Source: TMP-86 sp031394735
Lineage (GTDB): Bacteria; Pseudomonadota; Gammaproteobacteria; Steroidobacterales; Steroidobacteraceae
Length of the DNA stretch: 37,557 nt
NCBI GenBank assembly: GCA_031394735.1
Contig: JANMXI010000197.1
Span: 1 to 37,557 of the forward strand
Direction of reading: 5' to 3'
Shown here: in pieces, positions 18,074-28,679 of the stretch
Layout: each line of letters begins with the position of its first letter
Position numbering within the stretch: the first letter of the stretch is position 1
Program-made: the position numbers and the translations under genes
The notes under the pieces: model-generated
What the model saw: the letters and a program-made list of their open reading frames with translations, nothing else
What the model was told of the DNA's origin: nothing
The model's database searches: none

Positions 18074-18104
18074 AAATGGGGTCAAAAACGGGTCAATTCA
18101 ACTG
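18074..18104 (-). promoter_or_regulatory. Sigma-32 heat-shock promoter of clpB
   Basis: On the minus strand, TTGAAT (18096-18101) is followed after 14 bases by CCCCATTT (18074-18081). The sigma-32 consensus is CTTGAAA, 11-16 bases, CCCCATnT, so the -10 element matches fully and the -35 nearly so. It lies 41 bases upstream of the first clpB start and just past the stop of the ZIP transporter gene. clpB is thus likely heat-induced independently of the upstream genes. Confidence 0.8.
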
Positions 18105-18113
18105 CCCGGGACC

Positions 18114-18896
18114 TCAATTTGCATGACTGTGGGTAAAGGCAATGAGAGCTATTCCGGCGGCGATGAAACCGACCTGGGCAAACCCGGTGCGCGCGTCGGT
18201 GCGCTCATGCAGTCCGGGAATGAGGTCGGACATGGCCACATACAACAGGCTGGCCACCGCCAGCGCCAGTGCATAGGGCAGGAAGCCCTGCGATTGTCCC
18301 AGAGCGAAATACGCCAACCAACCCCCAGCCACCGAGGCGAGGCTGGAGAGCAGGTTCAGCCCCAGCGCCTTGAATCGCGAAAAGCCACCGCGCAGAAAAA
18401 TCGCGAAATCGCCCACTTCCTGCGGTATCTCGTGCGCGATTACGGCAATGGCGCTGGCGACACCCAGGTGCTCATTGGCAAGAAACGCCGCGCCGATCAC
18501 AAGGCCGTCGACGAAATTGTGCAGGCTGTCGCCGATCAGAACGAGATACGCGGATGACTTGGCGCGTGAACTGATCAGTGGCGAGTGCTCGCCGCAATCA
18601 TGCCCATGGTCATGGTTGTGACGCCACAGCACCAGCTTTTCCAGGATGAAGAACAGCAGGATGCCCGCAACCAGCGCCGCGCCGAGTTCGTGCACGCGCG
18701 GGCCGGAGTATTCGATGGCATGCGGCAGCAATGCCAGCAGCGACGCGCCGAGCAGCGCACCGGTGGCGAAACTGATCATGTGCGGCAGGATGCGCGCGCG
18801 CACCGCATCAGGCAGCACCATGAAACAGGACGCCGCCAATACGGACAACACGCCGCCGAGCGTGGTGAAGGCGGTGATCAAAGCCAGTGTCGACAT
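18114..18896 (-). CDS. ZIP family metal transporter
   Basis: This is a ZIP-type importer of divalent metals such as zinc. From MSTLALITAF (18896) it has 260 residues and about eight membrane segments. The long loop after segment 3 is histidine-rich (HNHDHGHDCGEH), as in many ZIP proteins. The transport-site motifs are present: DSLHNFVDG in segment 4 and HEIPQEVGDF in segment 5. The frame is open six codons further up (18914). It sits between pgeF and clpB, where E. coli has pgeF and clpB adjacent, so it is an insertion relative to that order. Its stop is just upstream of the clpB heat-shock promoter. Metal specificity cannot be told from sequence alone. Confidence 0.9.
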   Translation of the reverse strand: MSTLALITAFTTLGGVLSVLAASCFMVLPDAVRARILPHMISFATGALLGASLLALLPHAIEYSGPRVHELGAALVAGILLFFILEKLVLWRHNHDHGHDCGEHSPLISSRAKSSAYLVLIGDSLHNFVDGLVIGAAFLANEHLGVASAIAVIAHEIPQEVGDFAIFLRGGFSRFKALGLNLLSSLASVAGGWLAYFALGQSQGFLPYALALAVASLLYVAMSDLIPGLHERTDARTGFAQVGFIAAGIALIAFTHSHAN

Positions 18897-18924
18897 GGGC
18901 GCAGACTCTACCATCGGCGCGCGC

Positions 18925-19653
18925 TCAGATTTTCCAAATCAGCGTCGCCTGACGGCCGCTGCGGCCATCGCGCCGGTGCGAGAAAAAGCGCTGCGGTTGT
19001 GAATGAGTGCAGTCGTCGACGCTGAAGATACCGCCCACGCCCAGGGCCGCCAGACGCAGGCGCGCGAGCATGCTCAGATTTGCCATATGACGCGTACCGG
19101 TTGCGGCGGTGAAGCCCGCCGCCGCCGCCGGGTCGTGGCGCACGAAGATCTCCCGAACCTCCGGGCCCACCTCGAATCGCTGCGGTCCAATTGCCGGTCC
19201 CAGCCAAGCCAGCAACCGTGAGGGTTCCACCTGCATGGCAGCGACGGTCGCCTCCAATACACCACCGGCGAGTCCCCGCCAGCCCGCGTGTGCCGCGGCA
19301 ACGCACTCGCCCGCCGTGTCGGTGAACAACACCGGCAGGCAATCGGCGGTGAGGATGGCGCAGAGGATCCCGCGTCGTCGGGTGATGGCCGCGTCAGCGG
19401 TTGTATCGACAATCGGCCCGTCCAGGTCGGCGACGTGCGTGCCGTGCACCTGGGTCAGCCAGTGGGGTTCAGCGGGGAGCGCCAGTGCCGCGCGCAACCG
19501 GCTCCGGTTTTCCTGCACGCGTGCCGGATCGTCGCCGACGTGATCGCCCAGATTCAACGACTCATAAACGCCGACGCTGACGCCGCCGGTGCGAAGCGTG
19601 GACAGCGCGCGGATGCGGTGCGGTGCGGGCCACTGCGGGGCGATGACCTCCAT
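18925..19653 (-). CDS. pgeF: Peptidoglycan editing factor / purine nucleoside phosphorylase PgeF (YfiH)
   Basis: This is a LACC1/YfiH family protein of 242 residues. The conserved metal-site motifs are visible: TQVHGT, TADCLPVLF and AAHAGWRG, giving the His-Cys-His set of the family. Members have been assigned purine nucleoside phosphorylase and adenosine deaminase activity, and in E. coli a role in keeping L-serine out of peptidoglycan precursors. The ATG at 19653 begins two bases after the rluD stop. An in-frame TTG two codons earlier would overlap rluD. The order rluD-pgeF matches E. coli. Confidence 0.92.
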   Translation of the reverse strand: MEVIAPQWPAPHRIRALSTLRTGGVSVGVYESLNLGDHVGDDPARVQENRSRLRAALALPAEPHWLTQVHGTHVADLDGPIVDTTADAAITRRRGILCAILTADCLPVLFTDTAGECVAAAHAGWRGLAGGVLEATVAAMQVEPSRLLAWLGPAIGPQRFEVGPEVREIFVRHDPAAAAGFTAATGTRHMANLSMLARLRLAALGVGGIFSVDDCTHSQPQRFFSHRRDGRSGRQATLIWKI

Positions 19654-19655
19654 GC

Positions 19656-20630
19656 TCAAGCCGTTTTCCCGTGCAATTGCAGATCGTCGCGCAGGGCCTG
19701 GATGAGCGCCTGCAGATCCGCCGGCAGTGGGCTGGAGAAGCTCCTGCGTTTGCCGGTGCGCGGATGATCAAATGCCAACGTGGCGGCATGCAAGGCCTGG
19801 CGCTTGAAGCCACGCAGCGCGGCGGTCAATTCCACGCCGGCACCGCGCGGCATGCCCAGCCGCCCGCCGTAGACCGGGTCGCCGACAATGGGATAGCCCA
19901 GATGCGACAGGTGGAGGCGGATTTGGTGCGTGCGTCCGGTTTCCAGTTGTACGCGCGTCAGTGTGTGCGAGCGATACCGCTCGAGCACCCGGTAATGCGT
20001 GACGGCCTCGCGGCCATCCTCACGGATGGTCATGCGCACACGATCGCTGCGATGCCGCCCGATGGGCTTGTCGATGCTGCCGCCGCCGGTCATGACGCCG
20101 ACGCATACCGCCTCGTACTCCCGCGACACGGACCGAGCCAGCAATTGCCGCGATAGCGCCGTGTGCGACTGTGGCGTCTTGGCGATGACCAGCAGCCCGC
20201 TGGTGTCCTTGTCCAGGCGATGGATGATTCCCGCGCGCGGAACGACCTCCAACGTGAGGTCATGTCCCAACAGCGCATTTTGCAAGGTATGCGCCGGATT
20301 GCCGGCGCCGGGGTGCACGACGAGGCCCACCGGCTTGTCGATGACCAGGCAATCGCGGTCTTCGAACACGACGTTAAGCGGGATGGCCTCGGCCTCCACC
20401 CGCCCGGGGGCAACTTGAGCGGGGACCCGAACCTGGATGCGATCGCCCGCATTGACGATGACGCTGGGCCGGCACGCCTGTGACCCTTTGAGCACCGCCC
20501 CGGCCTGGATCCATTGCTTGATCCGGCTGCGGGACTGCTCGGGCAACAGCCTTGCCAGCGCCGCATCCAGCCGGGTTCCTTCCATTTCCGGGGCAATCTC
20601 AAAGTCGATAGTTTGGAACTCGGAGCTCAT
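19656..20630 (-). CDS. rluD: 23S rRNA pseudouridine synthase RluD
   Basis: RluD makes pseudouridines 1911, 1915 and 1917 in helix 69 of 23S rRNA. From MSSEFQ (20630) the protein has 324 residues, close to E. coli RluD. An N-terminal S4 RNA-binding domain (residues about 18-70, TRLDAALARLLPEQSRSRIKQW) precedes the catalytic domain. The catalytic Asp140 lies in the HRLDKDTSG motif. The frame is open ten codons further up, but family similarity begins near MSSEF. It is divergent from bamD and followed closely by pgeF, as in E. coli. Confidence 0.93.
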   Translation of the reverse strand: MSSEFQTIDFEIAPEMEGTRLDAALARLLPEQSRSRIKQWIQAGAVLKGSQACRPSVIVNAGDRIQVRVPAQVAPGRVEAEAIPLNVVFEDRDCLVIDKPVGLVVHPGAGNPAHTLQNALLGHDLTLEVVPRAGIIHRLDKDTSGLLVIAKTPQSHTALSRQLLARSVSREYEAVCVGVMTGGGSIDKPIGRHRSDRVRMTIREDGREAVTHYRVLERYRSHTLTRVQLETGRTHQIRLHLSHLGYPIVGDPVYGGRLGMPRGAGVELTAALRGFKRQALHAATLAFDHPRTGKRRSFSSPLPADLQALIQALRDDLQLHGKTA

Positions 20631-20678
20631 TCTGGCACTCGAAGCTAGCCTTAAGGTCATCGGTAAAGGGTCGTCAGG

Positions 20679-20684
20679 TATACT
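20679..20684 (+). promoter_or_regulatory. Candidate bamD -10 element
   Basis: TATACT at 20679-20684 lies 38 bases before the bamD GTG start in the divergent rluD-bamD gap. It matches a sigma-70 -10 box well, but no good -35 is seen at 16-18 bases upstream, so the call is tentative. Confidence 0.35.
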
Positions 20685-20722
20685 GCCGCGCCACCGCGGG
20701 CCGTCATTGTAAGGAATCGACT

Positions 20723-21523
20723 GTGAGACTGTGTAACCTCGAGCGTGCGAGCCGCATTGTGCTGGTCAGTGTATTCGCTGTCGTGCTCACAGTGGGGTGC
20801 CGCTCACACCGCGGTGACGATGAGGCCAAGTCGGGCCCCGAGGTGCTGTACAAGCGCGCGCACGAAGCGCTGGACAATCAAAGCTTCGATCAGGCAATCA
20901 AGATTCTGGAAGCCCTGCAGTCACGATTTCCGTTCAGCGATTCGGCGCGCCAGGCGCGCCTGGACCTGATCTACGCCTATTACAAGACGCGCGCCACCGA
21001 GCAGGCCGTGGACGCCGCCGACACCTTCGTGCGCGAAAACCCGGCGAACCCGCGGGTCGATTATGCGCTGTACATGAAAGGTCTGGTGTATTTCGAACGC
21101 CAGCCGAATTTCATCGAACGCTATTTCAATGTCGACCTGTCGGAACGGGCGCCCGTGGATTCCCTGAAGTCCTTCGAAGCGTTCTCAGCATTGATCAAGC
21201 GTTTCCCGCGCAGCGAATACGTCGTCGATGCGCGCCAGCGCATGATCTACCTGCGCAACCGCCTGGCCGGCTATGAACTGCGTGTCGCGCAGTACTACAT
21301 GCGACGTGGCGCCTACGTGGGGGCGATCAATCGCGCCAAGTACGCTGTCGAGAACTACGACGGCGCACCCGCCATTCAGCCGGCCCTGGCCGTGCTGGTC
21401 GACGCATACCGCGCGCTCAAGATGGACGATCTTGCGGCTAGCGCTGAGCGTGTTTACAAAGAGAACTACCCCACGGACGTTAAGAAGCTTTCCAAGAAGA
21501 AGCATTGGTGGTCGTTCTTCTGA
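20723..21523 (+). CDS. bamD: Outer membrane assembly lipoprotein BamD
   Basis: BamD is the essential lipoprotein of the BAM complex that inserts beta-barrel proteins into the outer membrane. The N-terminal signal peptide ends in a lipobox LTVGC with Cys26 as the lipidated residue. The mature part is built of TPR repeats (YKRAHEALDNQSFDQAIKILEAL, then AVDAADTFVRENPANPRVDYALYMKGLVYF). The total of 266 residues fits the family. The start is GTG, supported by AAGGA at 20711-20715, 7 bases upstream. It is divergent from rluD, the conserved arrangement. Confidence 0.95.
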   Translation: MRLCNLERASRIVLVSVFAVVLTVGCRSHRGDDEAKSGPEVLYKRAHEALDNQSFDQAIKILEALQSRFPFSDSARQARLDLIYAYYKTRATEQAVDAADTFVRENPANPRVDYALYMKGLVYFERQPNFIERYFNVDLSERAPVDSLKSFEAFSALIKRFPRSEYVVDARQRMIYLRNRLAGYELRVAQYYMRRGAYVGAINRAKYAVENYDGAPAIQPALAVLVDAYRALKMDDLAASAERVYKENYPTDVKKLSKKKHWWSFF

Positions 21524-21613
21524 TTACTCTTGATGTTGCGGTTGTCGGAGCTTCAGGTGGGGAGTGGGCTGTCGGCACGGTGCAGTACGAAGAAGGCACG
21601 CAACGATCGAACC

Positions 21614-23263
21614 CTAACGCGTCTTGTATCCGCTAGTGATCGGATAACGCCAGTCGCGACCGAATGCACGCCCAGAGACGCGTACGCCCGGAGGTGCTTG
21701 TCTGCGTTTGTACTCGTTGCGTTTGACCATGTCCAAGACGCGGCCGACGACGGCGCGATCGAAGCCGCGCGCGCAGATCTGATCCACCGAGAGATCTTCC
21801 TCGATGAAGGCTTCGAGGATCGGGTCCATGACCTCGTACGGCGGCAGGCTGTCGGTGTCCTTCTGATCGTGACGCAACTCGGCCGAGGGCGGCCGGTCGA
21901 TGACGCGCTCCGGTATGACGGAGTGCTTGGCGTTGCGCCATCGCGCCAGTCGATACACCAGCATCTTGCTGCAATCCTTGATGGGCGCGAAGCCGCCGGC
22001 CATGTCGCCGTAAAGCGTGGCGAATCCGACCGCCATCTCGCTCTTGTTGCCCGTGGTGAGGAGCATCTTGCCGGTCTTGTTGGAGATGCCCATGAGCAGC
22101 AGGCCGCGGCAGCGCGCCTGGATATTTTCCTCGGCGGTGTCGGGCTTGGTCCCGGAAAATTCGTCCTTGAGCGCCTTCAGCACCGACTCGAACATGTCTT
22201 CGATCGAAATCTCGCTGTGCTTCACGCCCAGCAGCTTGGCCTGCAGTGCCGCGTCGTCCTTGCTCATTTGCGAGGTGTAACGCGACGGCATCGCGACCGA
22301 ATGCACGCGCTTCTTGCCCAAGGCATCGACCGCGATGCACAGCGTCAGCGCGGAGTCGATGCCGCCTGACAGGCCCATGACCACGCCGGGGAATTGATGC
22401 TTGTCGACATAGTCGCGCGTGCCCTGCACCAGCGCGCTGTAGACGCTTTCTTCTTCGCCTTGAATCGCCACCACCTTGCCAGGGACGGTGCGCAGGCCGC
22501 CCGGGAGATTGCCGGTGTCGAGCTGAAACTGGATCGGGTACAAGCCTTCTTCGAACGCCGGGGCGCGCGTGGTCACGGCGCCGGTGGAGTCCATGACGAA
22601 GGAGTTTCCATCGAAGACGAGTTCGTCCTGGCCGCCGACCAGATTGACGAAAGCCACCGGCAATCGCACTTCGCGCACGCGTTCGCGCACTACATTGATC
22701 TCGCGCTGGGTCTGTTTGTTGACCTCGTAAGGCGATGCATTGATGACGGTCAGGAGCTGTGCGCCTGCGGCGCGTGCCTGGCTGGCGGGCTCTTTTTCCC
22801 ACACGTCCTCACACACCAGCACGCCCACCTTGATGCCTTCGATGTCGACCACCGTCGGCTCGCTGCCCGGCGTGAAATAGCGCTTCTCGTCGAACACACG
22901 ATAGTTGGGCAGGAATGCCTTGCGGTGATTGGCGAGAAGCTCGCCGTCGCGGATGACAGCAGCGGCGTTGTAGATGATGGTGCCGACATACTCGGGATAG
23001 CCGACGATCACCGTGATGCCGCGCACCTCGCGCTTCAAGCGATCCAGCGAACGCGCCACTTGCAGTCGCATACCGGCATGAAACAACAAGTCCTCGGGCG
23101 GATAGCCGCACACGGCTAGCTCCGGGAACAGGATGAAGTCCGCCTTATGGCGCGAGCGCGCCTTGTCGGCGGCCTCGATGATGCGCGTGGTGTTGCCGTC
23201 CACGTCGCCCACGCCCAGGTTGAGCTGCGCCATCACGCCACACAGCTCTTTTATTGCGGCCAA
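21614..23263 (-). CDS. nadE: Glutamine-dependent NAD+ synthetase
   Basis: The enzyme makes NAD from nicotinic acid adenine dinucleotide using glutamine as nitrogen donor. The N-terminal nitrilase-like glutaminase domain shows FPELAVCGYPPEDLL (catalytic Glu) and VLVCEDVWEKE (catalytic Cys). The C-terminal synthetase domain has the PP-loop SGGIDS at residues 299-304. The 549-residue length fits the two-domain form, which contrasts with the short ammonia-dependent NadE of E. coli. The start is TTG at 23261-23263, supported by GGAG (23270-23273) six bases upstream. That site overlaps the sucD stop, so the gene is likely coupled to sucCD. Confidence 0.94.
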   Translation of the reverse strand: MAAIKELCGVMAQLNLGVGDVDGNTTRIIEAADKARSRHKADFILFPELAVCGYPPEDLLFHAGMRLQVARSLDRLKREVRGITVIVGYPEYVGTIIYNAAAVIRDGELLANHRKAFLPNYRVFDEKRYFTPGSEPTVVDIEGIKVGVLVCEDVWEKEPASQARAAGAQLLTVINASPYEVNKQTQREINVVRERVREVRLPVAFVNLVGGQDELVFDGNSFVMDSTGAVTTRAPAFEEGLYPIQFQLDTGNLPGGLRTVPGKVVAIQGEEESVYSALVQGTRDYVDKHQFPGVVMGLSGGIDSALTLCIAVDALGKKRVHSVAMPSRYTSQMSKDDAALQAKLLGVKHSEISIEDMFESVLKALKDEFSGTKPDTAEENIQARCRGLLLMGISNKTGKMLLTTGNKSEMAVGFATLYGDMAGGFAPIKDCSKMLVYRLARWRNAKHSVIPERVIDRPPSAELRHDQKDTDSLPPYEVMDPILEAFIEEDLSVDQICARGFDRAVVGRVLDMVKRNEYKRRQAPPGVRVSGRAFGRDWRYPITSGYKTR

Positions 23264-23272
23264 GAGATGCTC

Positions 23273-24342
23273 CTATTTGGGTCGGCGCGCCACGCCGCGC
23301 GCGGGCTTCTTGGCGGCGCGCTTGACGGTGGGTTTCGCTTTGGTCTTTGCCTTAGTAGGCGAATTTGCCTTCGTGGGCGACTTCGCCTTGGTTGCGACCT
23401 TCGATTTGGGAATCGCCTTAGCCTTGGCTTTTGCCTTGGCCTTGGCGACAGTCTTCGGCGCAGCCTTGCCGGCCTTCCCCTTCAAGCGCTTGGCAATTGC
23501 CGAGCCCAGCTCCGCCGGCGAACGCACCGTGGTGATGCCCGCCGCTTCCAGCGCTTCGAACTTCGCCGCTGCCGTGCCCTTGCCGCCCGCCACGATGGCG
23601 CCGGCGTGGCCCATGCGCTTGCCCTCCGGCGCCGCAACGCCGGCGATGTAAGCAACCACCGGTTTGCTGACATTTTTGCGGATGAACTCCGCGGCCGCCT
23701 CTTCATCGGTGCCGCCGATCTCACCGACCATGACGATGCCTTCGGTCTGCGGATCGCCTTCGAACAATTCCAGCACATCGATGAAATTCATGCCGCGCAC
23801 CGGGTCGCCGCCGATGCCGACGCAGGTGCTTTGGCCGAGGCCCTGATTGGTGGTCTGAAAGACCGCCTCATAGGTCAACGTACCCGAGCGCGAGACGATG
23901 CCGATGCGGCCTTTCTTGTGGATGAAGCCCGGCATGATGCCGATCTTGCATTCGCCCGGCGTGATGATGCCGGGGCAGTTCGGACCGATCAGCCGTGTCT
24001 TGTAGCTGGCCAGCGTGGTCTTGACCCGCACCATGTCATTGACCGGAATACCCTCGGTGATGCACACGATGAGTTCGACACCGGCGTCGGCGGCCTCGAG
24101 AATCGCGTCGGCAGCGAACGGCGCCGGTACGTAGATCATGCTGACGGTGGCGCCCGTTTTGGCCACTGCGTCCCGGGCGGTGTCGAACACGGGCAATCCC
24201 AGATGTTTCTGCCCGCCACGGCCCGGCGTGACGCCGCCGACAACCTCGCTGCCGTAGGCAATGCATTGCTCGGAGTGGAATGTGCCCTGCTTTCCCGTGA
24301 AACCCTGGCAGATAATTTTCGTGTTCTTGTTGACCAGAATGC

Positions 24343-24346
<4 letters not shown>
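23273..24346 (-). CDS. sucD: Succinate--CoA ligase subunit alpha with H1-like C-terminal tail
   Basis: SucD and SucC form the TCA-cycle enzyme that interconverts succinyl-CoA and succinate with nucleotide phosphorylation. Residues 1-285 are a normal SucD: the CoA-binding Rossmann region (QGFTGKQGTFH), GPNCPGII, and the phosphorylated His247 in MGHAGAI. Unusually, residues 286-357 are a 72-residue basic tail of Lys, Ala, Pro, Ser and Thr with KAKA runs and two SPTKA motifs, like histone H1 or AlgP tails. The codons are in frame and no stop is lost, so the tail seems real. The ATG overlaps the sucC stop (ATGA at 24343-24346). Confidence 0.95.
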
Positions 24347-25512
<1,166 letters not shown>

Positions 25513-25602
25513 GAAAGGTCCTTGAGTGCTGATTGATCGCGTAAGGCGCGATATTCTGAATTAAGCTCTCAGGTTGCGCAAAGCCACTGATGAGGTGCCT
25601 GT

Positions 25603-27219
25603 TTGATCCCCACTGACGACGCCGGACAACCGATCTCTCCCGCACTGACTTGGCGCGTCCTGGGCGTGCTCAACTTATACCGCGTGTTGGTCCCTTTCGT
25701 CCTCATCGGCGTGTACTACCTAGGGGGGTCCCGCACCATCGGCGTGGAATCGCCGAGCGCATTCTTCAGCGCGGCCGGCATTTACATGGTGTTTGGCTTC
25801 GTCTGCATCCTGGTGGTGAAGCGCCGCGTCGGCTCGGCGTATGTACAGTCCATTTTGCAAGGCACGCTGGACATCCTGCTACTGATGCTGATTCTGCACG
25901 CCTGTGGCGGCGTCGCCAGCGGCTTCGGGCTGCTGTTGCTGGTGCCGGTCGGTGCCATTGCGCTGCTGATTCCACCCCGATTCGCACTGTTCATGGCGGC
26001 CGTGACCGTGTTGGTGGTGCTGATGCACACCATCTGGCTGCAATTGAATGGTCGTACGGACATTTCCACCTATGCCACGGCCGGCCTGCTCGGCGCGGTT
26101 TTGTTGATCGTGGCCGGCACCGCCAGCGTGCTCGCGACCCGGATGCGCGAGAGCGAAGCGCTGGTACGTCAAAAGGACGTCGACCTTGCCAATCTGGCGG
26201 AGCTGTCGCAATACATCGTCCAACACCTGCGCGAAAGCCTGCTGGTGGTGGATGGGGATGACCAGGTGCGGCTCATCAACGAATCAGCCGCTCAGATCCT
26301 CGGCGCAGACAAGGCCAATCCCGGCGCCTTGTTGGGCGAGGTATCGCCGCGTTTGCTGTATTCGCTGACCACTTGGCGACAAAGCGATGCCAGCGACGCC
26401 GCGCCGGGCAGCTTCGTCGCCGCCGACGGCGCGCGGGTGATTCAGCCACATTTTGCAAGGTTGGGACAGAATGCGCCCGGCCCCACGCTAATCTTTCTGG
26501 AAGACACCAGCCTGATGGCGGAGCGAGTCCAGCAGAGCAAACTCGCCGCATTGGGCAGGCTGTCGGCCAGCATTGCGCACGAGATCCGCAATCCCGTCGG
26601 CGCGATGAGCCACGCCGGGCAACTATTGGCGGAGAGCCCGCAAATAGGTCCCGACGAACGCCGCCTCACCGACATCATCCGCAACAACTCCGAACGCGTC
26701 AGCACCATCATCAACAATGTGCTGCAACTGTCGCGGCGCGAGGCGACGCGCTTCGAGCGATTGTCGCTGGAGGATTGGCTGGAGGATTTCATCGAAGAAT
26801 TCTCCGAGACCATGCAGGTGCCGATGACCCGGCTGGGCGTGCGGGTCGATGCTCGCAATCTCGAGGTGCGCATCGATCCCAGTCATCTGCATCAGGTGGT
26901 CTGGAATCTGTGTGACAACGCGCTCAAACACGCGCCCGGCACGAACGAGGTGGCGGTGGAGATTCGGGTCGGGCGGCTGGTTCCGAGTGGACGACCCTAC
27001 CTGGAAGTCAGCGATCGTGGGCCGGGCATCGATCCGCAATTCGTCGAGCGCATCTTCGAACCGTTTTTCACGGGCGGCAAAGGCGGCACGGGACTGGGAT
27101 TGTTCATCGCCCGCGAACTATGCCAGTTGAATCGCGCCGTGCTGCTGTATGCGGCGCGCATCGGCGGCGGCAGCACGTTTCGCATCGTGTTCAGCGATCC
27201 GCAACGCTGGGAGGAGTAG
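25603..27219 (+). CDS. pilS: Sensor histidine kinase PilS
   Basis: PilS is the membrane sensor that, with PilR, controls transcription of the type IV pilin gene. The N-terminal region (about residues 15-185) has six hydrophobic segments. A linker/PAS region spans about 205-300. The HisKA domain carries phospho-acceptor His326 in ASIAHEIRNPVGAMSH, and the ATPase domain shows the N box (LCDNALKHAPG), DRGPGID and GGKGGTGLGLFI. The 538-residue length fits PilS. The start is TTG, supported by GAGGTG (25592-25597) six bases upstream. pilR follows after 33 bases. Confidence 0.93.
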   Translation: MIPTDDAGQPISPALTWRVLGVLNLYRVLVPFVLIGVYYLGGSRTIGVESPSAFFSAAGIYMVFGFVCILVVKRRVGSAYVQSILQGTLDILLLMLILHACGGVASGFGLLLLVPVGAIALLIPPRFALFMAAVTVLVVLMHTIWLQLNGRTDISTYATAGLLGAVLLIVAGTASVLATRMRESEALVRQKDVDLANLAELSQYIVQHLRESLLVVDGDDQVRLINESAAQILGADKANPGALLGEVSPRLLYSLTTWRQSDASDAAPGSFVAADGARVIQPHFARLGQNAPGPTLIFLEDTSLMAERVQQSKLAALGRLSASIAHEIRNPVGAMSHAGQLLAESPQIGPDERRLTDIIRNNSERVSTIINNVLQLSRREATRFERLSLEDWLEDFIEEFSETMQVPMTRLGVRVDARNLEVRIDPSHLHQVVWNLCDNALKHAPGTNEVAVEIRVGRLVPSGRPYLEVSDRGPGIDPQFVERIFEPFFTGGKGGTGLGLFIARELCQLNRAVLLYAARIGGGSTFRIVFSDPQRWEE

Positions 27220-27252
27220 GACCTGGCCGCATCGGGTTAGAATCGCGCACCT

Positions 27253-28590
27253 ATGAGTCAATCCTCCATCCTGATAGTCGACGACGAACCGGATCTGTGC
27301 GAACTGCTGTCCATCACGCTGCGGCGCATGGACCTGAATCCGAAAACAGCAGGCGACATCGCCACCGCCCAGCGCATGTTGAAAGCCGATCGATTCGACC
27401 TGTGTCTGACGGACATGCGGCTCCCCGATGGCAATGGCCTGGACCTGGTGCAGTGGATACAGCAGCACGTGCCGAATCTGCCCGTCGCGGTCATCACCGC
27501 GCATGGCAATGTGGAGACCGCCGTGCGCGCGCTGAAGTTCGGCGCCTTCGACTTTGTCTCCAAGCCGCTCGACCTGGGCGGACTACGCAAGCTGGTGGCG
27601 GCAGCGTTGAAGCTCGCCAGCGACAGCGATGGCGACACTACGGTCTTCGGCCCGCGTTTGCTGGGCGCATCGGCGACGATGCAGAGCCTGCGCGAAATGA
27701 TCGCCCGCGTCGCGCGCAGTCAGGCGCCGGTGCACATCTCGGGTGAGTCCGGCACGGGCAAGGAACTCGTCGCCAAGCTGATTCACGAGACCGGGCCGCG
27801 CCGCGAAGGGCCGTTCGTGCCGGTGAACTGCGGCGCCATTCCCAACGAATTGATGGAAAGCGAACTGTTCGGCCACAAGCGCGGCAGTTTTACTGGCGCC
27901 GTCGCCGACAAGCTGGGACTGATCCCTTCCGCCGAAGGCGGCACCTTGTTTCTGGACGAAGTGGCCGACCTGCCGCTGCACATGCAGGTCAAGTTGCTGC
28001 GGGTGATCCAGGAGAAGGCCGTCCGGCCCGTGGGCGAGCAGCGCGAGACGAACGTCGACGTTCGCCTGCTGTCCGCCACGCATAAGAATCTGTCGCAGCT
28101 CGTGGCCGAGGGCAAATTTCGCGAGGACCTGTTCTATCGCATCAATGTTATCGAACTGCGGGTTCCCGCGCTGCGCGAGCGGCTCGAGGACGTGCAAGAA
28201 CTGGCCGATGCGATCCTGCGCCGACTGGGGCGGCGCATGAAGATCGAGACGCCGACGCTCGCCGCCGACGCCCTCACCTTGCTGCGCACGTACGCATTCC
28301 CCGGCAATGTGCGCGAATTGGAAAATATCCTGGAAAGGGCCACCACGCTGAGCACGGGTGGCGCCGTGCATGCGCAGGACATTCAATTGCGCGCCACACC
28401 GGGAACGGCTGCGGGCGCCGTTGCGGCGGGATCCCCGGCCGGCCTCGGCGATCATCTGGAAGACATCGAACGCGAGGCCATCCTCAAAGCGCTCGAGCAG
28501 ACCCGCTACAACAAGACGGCAGCAGCGAAGGTGCTGGGCATGTCGTTCCGCGCGCTGCGCTATCGGATCAAGAAATTGGGGATTGAATAG
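27253..28590 (+). CDS. pilR: Sigma-54-dependent response regulator PilR
   Basis: PilR activates sigma-54 (RpoN) promoters such as that of pilA. The 445-residue protein has an N-terminal receiver domain with phospho-acceptor Asp54 (LCLTDMRLPDG). The AAA+ domain follows, with Walker A GESGTGKE at 164-171 and the sigma-54 contact loop GSFTGA at 211-216, where the common form is GAFTGA. The C-terminal Fis-type helix-turn-helix reads NKTAAAKVLGMSFRALRYRIKKLGI. It pairs with PilS immediately upstream. The pilus structural genes expected nearby are not in this window; a glycan locus follows instead. Confidence 0.95.
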   Translation: MSQSSILIVDDEPDLCELLSITLRRMDLNPKTAGDIATAQRMLKADRFDLCLTDMRLPDGNGLDLVQWIQQHVPNLPVAVITAHGNVETAVRALKFGAFDFVSKPLDLGGLRKLVAAALKLASDSDGDTTVFGPRLLGASATMQSLREMIARVARSQAPVHISGESGTGKELVAKLIHETGPRREGPFVPVNCGAIPNELMESELFGHKRGSFTGAVADKLGLIPSAEGGTLFLDEVADLPLHMQVKLLRVIQEKAVRPVGEQRETNVDVRLLSATHKNLSQLVAEGKFREDLFYRINVIELRVPALRERLEDVQELADAILRRLGRRMKIETPTLAADALTLLRTYAFPGNVRELENILERATTLSTGGAVHAQDIQLRATPGTAAGAVAAGSPAGLGDHLEDIEREAILKALEQTRYNKTAAAKVLGMSFRALRYRIKKLGIE

Positions 28591-28679
28591 GCCCTCGATG
28601 GCCGGCGGACCGCCGACAACCTTGAATTACCGAGAATTGTGCACGGTTCGACCGGACATATTCTGGTAGGTTGTCGCAA

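Noticed and set aside
16900..18126. Plus-strand ORF of 408 codons opposite clpB
   Set aside because: It is antisense to clpB, with the same GC-bias explanation and no recognisable domain.
28591..28670. Intrinsic terminator after pilR
   Set aside because: A short GC-rich self-complementary stretch occurs near 28602-28612, but the stem is about 4 bp and no U-run follows.
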